Assembly: GCF_000090795.2 (NCBI RefSeq)
Contig: NW_003546473.1
Location: 88,543-132,010, forward strand
Direction of reading: 5' to 3'
From: Amphimedon queenslandica
Lineage: Eukaryota > Porifera > Demospongiae > Haplosclerida > Niphatidae
Length of the DNA: 43,468 bases
The notes under the pieces were generated by a model, which was not told the origin of the DNA, did not search any database, and saw only the letters and a program-made list of their open reading frames with translations. The position numbers were made by a program, and so were the translations under genes. This document shows positions 37,201 through 43,046 of the stretch, piece after piece (position 1 is the first letter of the stretch; every line of letters starts with the position of its first letter).

Positions 37201-38289
37201 CATAGCCAATGATGTCACATTTTAATAACTTCAGTAATAATAATGAAGCAATAAAAAAGCTTCCAAAGCACAATAATGCACATTTTTGGGAAAAATTGCT
37301 TTTTCTCATTCTCTAGCTTTACCACCAGTTGTTTCTGGTGACAAAACCAAACTAAGAAGAGGGGCACATGTGATCAAGTTTTCAATCCCATCTGAAGGGT
37401 ATAATCTTCTTGGATATAATAGTTGCAAAACAGCATGTATCTCTTAATTTTATCAATTGATTTCTTGTAGCATTATAACAAATAAAAACAATATTTTTTC
37501 TTATTGATATTAATTTTGTACCACTGCATATCAGTTATAATAATAAAGCAATTAATAGTGTTGCCATATTTTTATTAACTGAAAGAGTTCATATACATGT
37601 ACCTTGCTCCTTCATGCATGATAACTCATGAAAAGCTTGTCTTAATTATACATATTTTTGATGAAGTGTTAAAAAATTCATGATCATAGCAATGGCAGTT
37701 ATTTCCAACAATTTTCAGTCTTATTTCATTTTGAAAAATTTGTTTACTATTTTGCTTGTAGGATGAAGGGACTCCTCTACATTATGCTGCTAGAAGTGGT
37801 TCTGAGACTATAGTTACAATATTAGTAAAAAATGGAGCTGATGTTAATGCTAAGAACAAGGTTAGAACACTTGTAATGTAACTGTTATTTCAGTGAAGCC
37901 ATAGCATTCAAATAATAGACAAATATTGACGTTTTTTTTTCATTTTTAATGTTGCTGGGTTAATTAATATTTTTAGGTTCAAGAAACTCCTCTACATTAT
38001 GCTGCTGGAAGTGGTTCTGAGACTATAGTTACAATATTAGTAAAAAATGGAGCTGATGTTAATGCTATGGACAAGGTTAGAACACTTAATGTAACTGTTA
38101 TTTCAGTGAAGCAATAGCATTCAAACAATAGACAAATATTGATGCTTTTTTTTTCATTTTTAATGTTACTGGGTTAATAAATTTTTTTAGGTTCAAAAGA
38201 CTCCTCTACATTATGCTGCTAGAAGTGGTTCTGAGACTATAGTTACAATATTAGTAAAAAATGGAGCTGATGTTAATGCTATGGACAAG
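10251..38289 (+). CDS. Large ankyrin-repeat protein gene, 21 exons identified, 3' end uncertain
   Basis: Exons: 10251-10493, 11480-11584, 12212-12313, 13566-13664, 16604-16702, 16869-16967, 17083-17184, 22121-22219, 22505-22603, 22901-22999, 23572-23676, 24983-25066, 27021-27077, 27680-27778, 27964-28068, 30613-30711, 34309-34416, 36349-36447, 37762-37860, 37977-38075 and 38191-38289. Every exon is a multiple of three with phase-0 borders, giving 733 open codons. Exon 1 (81 codons, ATG at 10251) encodes an acidic Ser/Glu-rich start (MADEGSESSDEACEE) and a helical segment. Each later exon is about one ankyrin repeat of 33-36 residues with TPLHYAARSG-type helices and a GADVNA turn; exons 12 and 13 are shorter. 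Ankyrin repeats bind partner proteins, but nothing here tells which. No transmembrane or catalytic domain was seen. Candidate 3' exons are at 40951 and 43047. The large introns are filled with transposons. It could also be two adjacent ankyrin genes, but the unbroken phase argues for one. Confidence 0.85.
10643..10913. repeat. Fold-back element in ankyrin intron 1
   Basis: About 70 bp at 10643-10711 (ACACACAAAAACAGAAGTGC onward) recur inverted at 10845-10913 with small gaps. The loop holds two tandem copies of a roughly 22-bp unit containing GGTGCTAAAACAGCA. Confidence 0.7.
11047..11415. repeat. Second fold-back element in ankyrin intron 1
   Basis: Imperfect inverted arms share GAGGCCTTGTTGCCAGGTAG (11128-11148) with its inverse near 11330-11350, and AACTCAAGCAAG with its inverse. 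The arms extend to GGAATATACGG and its diverged inverse at the ends. No coding content is seen. Confidence 0.6.
11480..13664 (+). CDS. Ankyrin exons 2-4: first A-B-C repeat unit (C type continues in exon 5)
   Basis: Exon 2 (35 codons) reads LGGAPLYIAIEKRH and is type A. Exon 3 (34 codons) reads YNESTALHVAAK and is type B, with a VDVNVANK end. Exon 4 (33 codons) reads EKKTPLHYAARSG and is type C, ending GADVNAVDE. Exon 5 (16604-16702) is a second type C repeat with NNEANVNAIDK. The same type order recurs in exons 6-10 and again from exon 11. Confidence 0.8.
12734..13066. repeat. TACCGTA-type MITE in ankyrin intron 3
   Basis: TACTGTACGGTTCGTAA at 12734 is mirrored by the inverse of TACCGTACGGTTGGTAA ending at 13066. 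The interior has TTTCGTGGG and its inverse. Open frames inside are not conserved coding sequence. Confidence 0.7.
13819..15977. repeat. Outer inverted-repeat element carrying a TAATAG microsatellite, ankyrin intron 4
   Basis: AGGCCTGGGGTAAT near 13820 is mirrored by GACCCCAGGCCT ending about 15975. Inside are TAATAG/TAATAT microsatellite tracts (about 13850-13928 and 15733-15965). They were evidently one tract before the inner element inserted. Confidence 0.55.
13929..15732. mobile_element. 1.8-kb non-autonomous DNA transposon nested in the microsatellite
   Basis: Long terminal inverted repeats of about 70 bp start CAAGAGTCCATTATATTTAG and end at CGCGTAGAAG on both sides with a few mismatches. 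It is flanked by GTAATAT on both sides (13922-13928, 15733-15739). Short open frames inside (for example minus strand around 14000-14500) have no recognised transposase domain. Confidence 0.75.
16345..16523. repeat. TATAG-ended MITE, copy 1
   Basis: This AT-rich element has TATAGTGG ends and internal words GAATTTGGCATTTTGATAGC and GTGCATGCTCAATGGCA. They are shared with copies at 17273-17482 (opposite orientation) and 41287-41487. Confidence 0.6.
16869..17184 (+). CDS. Ankyrin exons 6-7: second A-B pair
   Basis: Exon 6 (WKLTALEIAIKEGH, 33 codons) resembles exons 2 and 11. Exon 7 (RNQPTALHIAAE, 34 codons) resembles exons 3 and 12. They are only 115 bp apart, whereas the other A-B introns are 0.6-1.3 kb, suggesting that this pair keeps an ancestral short intron. 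Confidence 0.8.
17273..17482. repeat. TATAG-ended MITE, copy 2 (inverted)
   Basis: It carries CATTGAGCATGCGCTAATGG and GGCTATGAAAATGCCAAATT, the inverse of the words in the copies at 16345 and 41287. The ends are CATATAGCATGGAATTTTGG and the inverse of CCATAAAGTGGAAAATTTTGG-like sequence. Confidence 0.6.
17605..19734 (-). mobile_element. hAT transposon (ZBED-like), 2.1 kb, in ankyrin intron 7
   Basis: The ends are TAGAGCTGAAACGAATA and the inverse of TAGGGCTGAAACAAATA. The element is flanked by a perfect 8-bp duplication ATTTTAGC (17597-17604 and 19735-19742). It carries a decayed transposase on the minus strand. Intact ends and target duplication with a broken gene point to an element that inserted while active in the lineage and has since decayed. 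Confidence 0.92.
17800..19521 (-). pseudogene. hAT transposase remnant with BED zinc finger
   Basis: The N-terminal part (19279-19521) begins MANCARSLRSPAWDHFEK and contains a BED zinc finger (ECKVCK, then HLLFRH). The middle (about 18377-19023) includes the WDCFGCGAHSLQLCV segment and DVSTRNSTYYMLERLV, typical of the hAT catalytic core. The C-terminal dimerisation region reads ARKLMCFPATSVPAE, then a TGA where the family has Arg, then VFSTSGLIVNKLRACLKPEN. At least one stop and several frame changes make it a pseudogene. A functional transposase would cut and paste elements with matching ends. Confidence 0.88.
19790..20379. repeat. 590-bp MITE with perfect 25-bp inverted ends
   Basis: TACCGTATTTCCTCGAATAG and the next five bases (ACCCC) recur exactly inverted at the right end. 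The interior contains another hairpin at about 20158-20214 built on AGTGCATAGAT and ATCTATGCACT. No coding sequence is seen. Confidence 0.85.
20410..21060. repeat. Region dense in degenerate ACAACCTTGT / ACAAGGTTGT words
   Basis: More than fifteen copies of ACAACCTTGT-like decamers appear in both orientations, spaced irregularly (for example GTGACAAGGTTGTCACAAGG around 20895-20916). They form many small inverted pairs. No open frame of interest is seen. The centre (about 20630-20870) lacks the words, so the region may be a large imperfect fold-back. Confidence 0.65.
22103..22999 (+). repeat. Tandem triplication of an ankyrin exon with its intron (exons 8-10)
   Basis: Exons at 22121-22219, 22505-22603 and 22901-22999 are nearly identical (DQKTPLHYSAKSGFE in the first; the last has R for S). 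The introns between them are also nearly identical, including TTGCGCCC(A/G)GCTCAGTG and AATGCTTATTCTGTTTGTAG before each acceptor. The unit is about 384-396 bp. Each extra copy adds exactly 33 residues in frame. Confidence 0.92.
23572..25066 (+). CDS. Ankyrin exons 11-12: third A-B pair, B shortened
   Basis: Exon 11 (23572-23676, 35 codons) reads LGLTALYIAIENRH and matches exon 2. Exon 12 (24983-25066, 28 codons) reads YMKPTALHIAYKNIH and matches exons 3 and 7, but stops at ELLKTK and lacks the usual GADVN turn. Confidence 0.78.
23713..24200. repeat. 488-bp MITE with about 34-bp inverted ends, ankyrin intron 11
   Basis: TGTAGGTCAGGATATATTTG plus about 14 further bases recur exactly inverted at the right end. 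The interior is related, in opposite orientation, to the element at 40197-40707 (shared words around GTTGCTATGACAA and the GGACCTCTACCTCC-like run). Confidence 0.85.
24320..24526. repeat. TACCGTA-ended MITE
   Basis: The left end is TACCGTATAAGTGG and the right end is the inverse of TACCGTAAACGTGG. The interior is rich in TTTGC/GCAAA words, with TTGCAAAATTTGTGAATTTT-like arms. Confidence 0.7.
25893..26225. repeat. MITE with ACTAAAGTCTGTTCA ends
   Basis: ACTAAAGTCTGTTCAATTTC at 25893 is mirrored by an inverse copy ending at 26225 with one mismatch, and both run on into CACCTGACC. It is flanked by GAT on each side, possibly a short target duplication. The open frame inside (25977-26198) has no recognised domain. 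Confidence 0.75.
27021..27077 (+). CDS. Ankyrin exon 13: internally deleted repeat (19 codons)
   Basis: The exon reads IYLQDDAATSGSENNAIGK. It aligns with the start (AARSGSEN) and end (NAIDK) of a normal type C repeat, with the middle 14 or so residues missing. Acceptor TTCAG and donor GTTAGT are intact and the frame is kept, so it may still be spliced in, but it cannot form a full ankyrin repeat. Confidence 0.6.
27680..28068 (+). CDS. Ankyrin exons 14-15
   Basis: Exon 14 (27680-27778) reads DLKTPLHCASRSGSEN. Exon 15 (27964-28068, 35 codons) reads YWITPLHYAAESRKDFEN, with a two-residue insertion in the loop. Both are type C and end in GADVNA or GAIVNA followed by GTTAG donors. Confidence 0.82.
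28144..28203. repeat. Three tandem copies of a 20-bp unit
   Basis: The unit AGTATATTCATAGATTTTTC is repeated nearly three times, directly abutting the MITE that starts at 28204. Confidence 0.85.
28204..28483. repeat. TACCGTA-ended MITE with about 38-bp arms
   Basis: TACCGTAAATAAAGTAGAAT and the following CCGCCATTTT are mirrored at the right end (AAAATGGCGG and ACTTTATTTACAGT) with a few mismatches. Confidence 0.75.
29050..29770. other. GC-rich insert of unknown origin in ankyrin intron 15
   Basis: This block is strikingly richer in G and C than its surroundings and opens with GCGGGGCTCCTCCCTGCGCA. Open frames run on both strands (for example minus 29367-29852, plus 29113-29403, with CSACNHPETRVCYLH). 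None matches a family I recognise. It may be the 5' end of a retrotransposon or a captured gene fragment. Confidence 0.35.
30120..30328. repeat. TACCGTA-ended MITE
   Basis: TACCGTATAGCTTGG at 30120 is mirrored by CAAACTATACGGTA ending at 30328. The inner arms contain TTTCGTGG and CCACGAAA several times. Confidence 0.8.
30613..30711 (+). CDS. Ankyrin exon 16
   Basis: A standard type C repeat of 33 codons, NKKTPLHYAARSGSEN to GADVNAVDK. Its donor is GTAGGT, one of only four donors in this gene that are not GTTAG. Confidence 0.85.
30991..31050. repeat. Three tandem copies of a 20-bp unit
   Basis: TGATTTGGCACAAATTTTTT is repeated exactly three times. Confidence 0.9.
31972..32172. repeat. TACCGTA-type MITE
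   Basis: TACCGTATACTG at 31972 is mirrored by CAGTATATGGTA ending at 32172. The interior has GCAAAAATAAAAATC and related inverse words. Confidence 0.65.
32600..34067 (+). pseudogene. Decayed non-LTR retrotransposon (LINE), reverse transcriptase fragment with assembly gap
   Basis: Pieces in changing frames resemble a LINE polymerase: PKICPVYKSGDLT (finger region) just before ten Ns at 32953-32962, LLYKLRMIGITRPLWLCFKC after the gap, and a VNDIPDRILSTI stretch near 33170. The C-terminus ends in WNHFLCSYN and HYVCPCSNCH before TAA at 34065-34067, a Cys/His tail seen in CR1/L2-like LINEs. Many stops and shifts show it is dead. The 5' limit is approximate. Confidence 0.75.
34309..34416 (+). CDS. 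Ankyrin exon 17
   Basis: A type C repeat of 36 codons, DRETPLHYAARSSSKN, with three extra residues compared with most siblings, ending GAEVNAKNDK before donor GTTAGC. Confidence 0.82.
35144..35260. repeat. Short fold-back in ankyrin intron 17
   Basis: ATAGCAGCACTTATATC at the left pairs with GATATAAGCACTGCTGT at the right, about 85 bp apart. Confidence 0.55.
35928..36047. repeat. 120-bp near-palindrome in ankyrin intron 17
   Basis: GTTATAACACCCC and CATATATCACATTTATCAGC are mirrored by GCTGATAAATGTGATATATG and GGGGCGTTATAAC around a loop of about 30 bp. This would form a long hairpin as DNA or RNA. Confidence 0.8.
36349..36447 (+). CDS. Ankyrin exon 18
   Basis: A type C repeat of 33 codons with several substitutions at otherwise constant sites: DQTTPLHDATRSGSE and NNKANLNAKDW, so the usual NGADVN turn is altered. 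Confidence 0.8.
36448..37761. other. Ankyrin intron 18
   Basis: No element with clear ends and no exon was seen. The stretch is AT-rich and includes TACATGTA words near 37052. Confidence 0.4.
37762..38289 (+). repeat. Second tandem triplication of an ankyrin exon (exons 19-21)
   Basis: The exons start at 37762, 37977 and 38191, a period of about 215 bp, with almost identical 116-bp introns (GTTAGAACACTT donors, CATTTTTAATGTTRCTGGGT before the acceptors). They encode DEG/VQE/VQK then TPLHYAA(R/G)SGSETIV. The period differs from that of exons 8-10, so this was a separate event. Confidence 0.92.
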
Positions 38290-39450
38290 GTTAGAACACT
38301 TGTAATGTTCTGTTTCTTTGAAAATATGAGCGAAGCATTAGCATTCAAATAATAGACAACATTGCATGGTGCTTTGTACACTATCAGGAGTCTTTTTCAT
38401 AAGCTCCTTGTAAAATTATGAGCAACAGCAGTCTGATGGTACATGTACTGTACAGTGCAAAATTTTTGATGGCTATAAATTTCACTGGTTTAGCAATTCT
38501 TTGAAGATTCATAAAAGAATAAATCCACAAAATTAATTTATTATATGATACAAGATAACAATGTAATTTTAATCTGCAAAATAGATTTTTTTGACAAATT
38601 TGTGAAATTTATGACCCTCAAAATTTTGTGCTGTACATGCAGTATCTTGCATGAGCAAGAAATTAAGTTGATGATAATGAAACATTCATTAATCACCTCA
38701 TCGCAATTCACAACTTTATAAATAAAAACTACATGCACATGAATGAAGTACCATAATCATATGATAATGACTGTATTTAATACGTGATCCACATGCAAAC
38801 ATTTACTGCAGTATCTTACTTTGGTTGTTTTTGCAACCATTTACTTCTAATTGTACATGTACGTAGCATGTGCAAACTTAATTGATGTGATTAAAGGTGG
38901 GTTTACAATATAATGCTAGGCCAGTGTAATATCAATTTTTAATCAAAAGTGTGGAAGATTTGACCTTTTGATACATGCAATTTCAGTGTCAACCTAAATG
39001 TCAGGCCTAGGGTAATATTACCAAGCGCTAGCGCTTGGTATGTAGGGTTGAGTTGGATGAGCGTGCCCCCAAAATGGCTGCCATCCCAGAAGCATTGAGC
39101 CCGTTTAATATCTTTAAGAATTTTTTATGGCCTATCTGACAGTCCAGATGTCCTTTAAAATTTCATCAAAACAGTTTAGTGTTATAAAAATTAGTTAAAA
39201 ACTTCCATAAGATAGTTTTACGGCAAATGAATGCATGCATGCCTGCATGCACCAAATGTTCAGCTTTCTCCTTCTTCTTCCACAGTTAAGTAAGAACTAG
39301 TCCTAGAGTTTTTATCCTAGAAATATGATTTTTGCACCATTCTGTTGTGCTTGAGGGACGCTAGTGCAGTGTGGCTTGGCATTGTAATTCTAGAAAATGA
39401 TTTCTTGTCGTTATTTTCAAGCACACATGGACTCACCAAGTGGTTGGACG
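38290..39450. other. Downstream stretch without a recognised exon
   Basis: The reading frame of exon 21 stays open for 20 codons past its donor and then meets TAA at about 38350, so an unspliced end is possible. About 38908-38985 is the diverged copy of the repeat fragment at 1243-1310. A 22-bp perfect palindrome centred on GCGCTAGCGC lies at 39019-39040. Confidence 0.45.
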
Positions 39451-39755
39451 CATAGGTGTAGGAAAGGGGGGGCTGAAGCCCCCCCCCCAACTTTTCAGCA
39501 GGAGGGGCTTAGCCCCTCCAAATTTTGGTAGGTGAACAATAAGAAATACCATCACATGGCTTTATTTCAAGTTGTTAGTAGGTTATTGTTAGCTTAAAAC
39601 TTCATTTACTTAAATGGGCATAATGTAGCAATAACAAATGGCAGGAATTAGGCATGCAGTAGCTGTCGAGAGCACATATGACAGTACATATTTACATGTT
39701 TTATGTTCAGCCCCCTTCAGCCCCCCCCAACTTTCGAATCATTCCTACACCTATG
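39451..39755. mobile_element. hAT-like MITE with G-rich arms
   Basis: CATAGGTGTAGGAA at the left is mirrored by TTCCTACACCTATG at the right. The flanks GTTGGACG (39443-39450) and GTTGGACA (39756-39763) match at 7 of 8 bases, fitting a hAT target duplication. Inside are long G and C runs (GGGGGGGCTGAAGCC). Confidence 0.8.
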
Positions 39756-40196
39756 GTTGGACACCATTTTGATTCAGCCAACTGCGCATGCTCAGTATTA
39801 TTTTAATGGAGAGAAATTGGAAACCTTCGCCTAAGAACCTTTTACAATAACTGATGGTGCTTACTGACTGATCTGTGATCATATTGAGATGATGTGCATG
39901 CCTAAACACCCGGCTATCTACTGATGTGACACCAATCACTTCCAGTCAGAGAAATTATTGTAAATAAACTTCAATTATTTTCATAGTATTGCTTAGTCAC
40001 CCACTGAGTTTTGTGTTTATAATTTATATACTTCAGTTTACTTCCATCTCTTCAAATAAGGTAAATATAATAGAATAAATTGTCGGTTTTATACCATGCA
40101 TGCATGCCTTACGACATTTATTATATTTACGCCACTCCAATTAGATTCATACTGCTTTCCCATTTTATGCCCACATTTCCCCATCACTATTTTGAT

Positions 40197-40707
40197 TACC
40201 ATAGGTAATATTTGCGGCTGCTAATATTTGCAATAATAAAAGTGTAATTAAGTACCATGGGAACCGATAGAGTGTTGCTATGACAACAAGACCACGAGCT
40301 AATTTTCTGTTCTTTAGCATGCAGCTTTAGTGGAGCCATTCACCAATAGCAACTTGTTCTGTTTTTGTTAACTTTTTGTATGAACCTCTACCTCCAAGCT
40401 CCTTGCTGCAAATTGTTACTGGTCGGTCAGTCATGATAGCAAAGCACACCCAAGCCAATAAGCAACACTAACTGCAATGGGTGGAGAGTTTCAAGTTATG
40501 GCAAGTAGGGTGGTTCTGAAAAGAACTGGTGAAAGCAGCTTCAAAAAGACCAATGGCTAGCTAGTAACAGTAAGAACAACTCAAGAACACTGCATCAGGA
40601 TGCTTTGCTAGTATTGTATCTTATCTGGTATCTACATGCATGATAATTGCTGGTCGTGGTAAAAATCATAAATATTAGCAGCTACAAATATATCCCGACC
40701 TATGGTA
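40197..40707. repeat. 511-bp MITE related to the element at 23713
   Basis: TACCATAGGT and its inverse form the ends, and GCTGCTAATATTTG words follow on both sides. The interior matches the 23713-24200 element in opposite orientation with many substitutions, so this is an older or different subfamily. Confidence 0.7.
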
Positions 40708-40950
40708 TTCCAGTTGAAAATTATTTATGCATATAGTTTATACAAGTGATAATGAATAAATTAATAATGGGAATAATAAACCTGCTCCCCACCTCTGTAA
40801 TGGGATACTATGATTGAAGTGGCCTTAGTGAAGGATTTTTATTAGGGCAATAATATTCATTATTTATAATGCTTATTAATTAGCAGGTATTGCTACAGTG
40901 AAATAAAATGGTGGATATTAACCTGGAAAGAGTCATGAGTTTATTTCCAG

Positions 40951-41043
40951 CAAATGGTTACTAAAATAAGATTCTACTCCTGTCCAGCAGCAAGTAATGG
41001 ATACAGCTTAAAGCCTGTGACTGTTGCTACAACTATACTACAG
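40951..41043 (+). CDS. Candidate downstream exon of the ankyrin gene
   Basis: Acceptor TTTATTTCCAG, then 31 open codons beginning QMVTKIRFYSCPAASNGYSL, then donor GTATGT. It is phase 0 at both ends, as in every ankyrin exon upstream. It is not an ankyrin repeat and has no recognised domain. Confidence 0.35.
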
Positions 41044-41286
41044 GTATGTGTACAGTAACCTCCTTTGCTTGCTTATTTTTTCTACATTATATCCTTCATT
41101 GTTTGGTGTTTTTTTAATAAAAAACCCTAAGTCTAAGTACTCAAGTAAAGTCTAAGTACATTTACAAAATATGTGTATAAGTACAAGTACACAGTGCTTT
41201 TAATAATAGTACTTAAGTATAAGTTCAAGTATGATAATGTGTACCTTGTAAAGTAGATTTAGTTATTAATTCTTCAAAACATACTG

Positions 41287-41487
41287 TATAGCAGGATATT
41301 TCCGAGGGAATTAAATTTGGTGAATTTGGCATTTTGATAGCCATTTGTCAAAATGAAAATCCACCATTTTCAGCCATTGTGCGCATGCTCAATGGCACAT
41401 GGCCACAGACTTGCCAGATTAAAATCTACCAGTCACCCAAATTTAGGAATTTGCCAAATTTAAGTCCCTCCAAAATTTCCTGCTATA
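41287..41487. repeat. TATAG-ended MITE, copy 3
   Basis: TATAGCAGGATATTT and its inverse form the ends. The interior has GAATTTGGCATTTTGATAGC and GCGCATGCTCAATGGCAC, shared with 16345 and (inverted) 17273. Confidence 0.75.
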
Positions 41488-41629
41488 TGGAAAGTCCTTT
41501 AATGCATGTACATGTACATGTAGTTTAGAGCTGCCAACCTGTTATGTAAAGATGCAGTTTTCATTTTGTATCTACATGACATGTAGACTTATTATATTGC
41601 TCAGTGTCATGTTTATATTCTTGTACATG

Positions 41630-41893
41630 TACCGTAAATCCTTAAATAGAAGCCACATTCGAATAAACGCCTGGGTAGCAATAGAATTAAACTATAAATA
41701 TGCAACTCTAGCCTAGGAGTGACTCAGTAGTCTTGTGGATAATGCCTGACATTCCAGAACCTCAAAAGCATGAGGTTACGGGTTCGAATCCTGCTCTGGG
41801 CTGAAGTTTTTTTTATTTTTTATATATTTTTTCGAGATCCAAATACCATTTTAGCAAATAGACGCCCGGGCTTTTATTTAAGGAAATACGGTA
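41630..41893. repeat. TACCGTA-ended MITE carrying a tRNA-like sequence
   Basis: TACCGTAAATCCTTAAATA at the left pairs with the inverse of TACCGTATTTCCTTAAATA at the right. CGCCTGGG and CGCCCGGG words follow inside the arms. The centre holds the tRNA-like stretch at 41710-41802. Confidence 0.8.
41710..41802 (+). ncRNA. tRNA-like sequence with Pol III promoter boxes
   Basis: AGCCTAG at the start pairs with CTGGGCT at the end over seven positions (one G-U), like an acceptor stem. GTGACTCAGTAGTC resembles an A box and GGTTCGAATCC is a canonical B box. CCTCA/TGAGG could form a long variable arm as in class II tRNAs. Eight Ts at 41807-41814 would stop Pol III. The anticodon stem does not fold convincingly, so it is more likely a tRNA-derived SINE head or pseudogene than a working tRNA. 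Confidence 0.55.
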
Positions 41894-43046
41894 CATGTAT
41901 GTATATTGCAAGAGTCAATATTTCTTCACTCAGTTTAAGTAAACACACAAACAAACTACACTTGCTGCGTCAGTTGCCCATGTTATGTACATGTATACAT
42001 AGGCTGCAGGGGCAGGCATTGAGGGCAATGCCCTACTAGAAATTCTTACTGGAAGATGACATCATCATAATTAGCAGTTAATTAATAGTTATTTAGTAAT
42101 TATGATATGGTTAATTCATCATTATAGCTAATTTTAATGACAAAAACTACATTATTTTGCTCAACAAAGTGATAATTAGCAGAGAATAAGCTGCTAATTA
42201 CATGGTTTATTCACAGTAAGCCAGTCAGCCACTTCATAGGTCCATATCTATGGCCACTCAGGAAGACATAATCTACAGTAACCTGCAGCTAGAATAACTG
42301 ACTCTTTCATATAGCAGCTTCATTATTAATTATCATAGTCAGCTAGGACTCATTGAACAGCTAAATCACCTAGCTACTGATACTCTATATTGAAAGAGGT
42401 CTTTTAGGTACTAAATTTTCTCCTCTTGAAAACAAAAATTGCAGGGTAACTCTTCAATGAGAAGTTCAGAGCCTTTTTTAACTGGATTTTGTCACAAAAG
42501 GCTGAAATAGAAGTCTTCACAGACTTAAACTCAAGAGCAAGACATGTGGGTGTGGTCATGGCCACACCTACTTTTTACCACTCCCACTTTCAGCCACACC
42601 TTTGCCCTACTTGCAGTGAAATCCTGCAGCCGCCTATGCATGTATACATTGTCAATTCATACTCTCTCTCCCTCCCTTAGTTCCTCCCTCCCCCATGTGT
42701 CTCCCTTTCTCTCTGTCCCTCTTTATCTCACACTGGAGCTCCATCAGTATGTGTAAGTACATTTATAATACTTAAAAATTTTATTCATTCTTTATTTCCT
42801 GTACATTATATGCATGACACTTTAATTTACAAACAATATCACTTTATTTAAATTTCCATAATTTAGTTTCAAGGACTCATACACATGACACAAATCTTCC
42901 TTATTCAACATTATTTTGTTCCTTATGTTAATGTAGCCTGGAATCATTGCATGCATCGAATGCAACTTCCGTCAATTTCCTTCATTCCAATACTGTCACA
43001 TTTTGATGATTTCTTAACATGACTTTTCTTGTTTGTCTTCTTTTAG
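41894..43046. other. Stretch without a recognised gene
   Basis: AT-rich sequence with a CT-rich microsatellite-like tract (about 42660-42725, TCTCTCTCCCTCCC). No exon or bounded repeat was recognised. Confidence 0.4.

Noticed and set aside
39019-39040. Helitron 3' hairpin
   Set aside because: No CTRR terminus or TC start at a suitable distance was seen.
41710-41802. Functional tRNA gene
   Set aside because: The anticodon and D arms do not fold into a standard cloverleaf and the sequence sits inside a MITE; kept only as tRNA-like.
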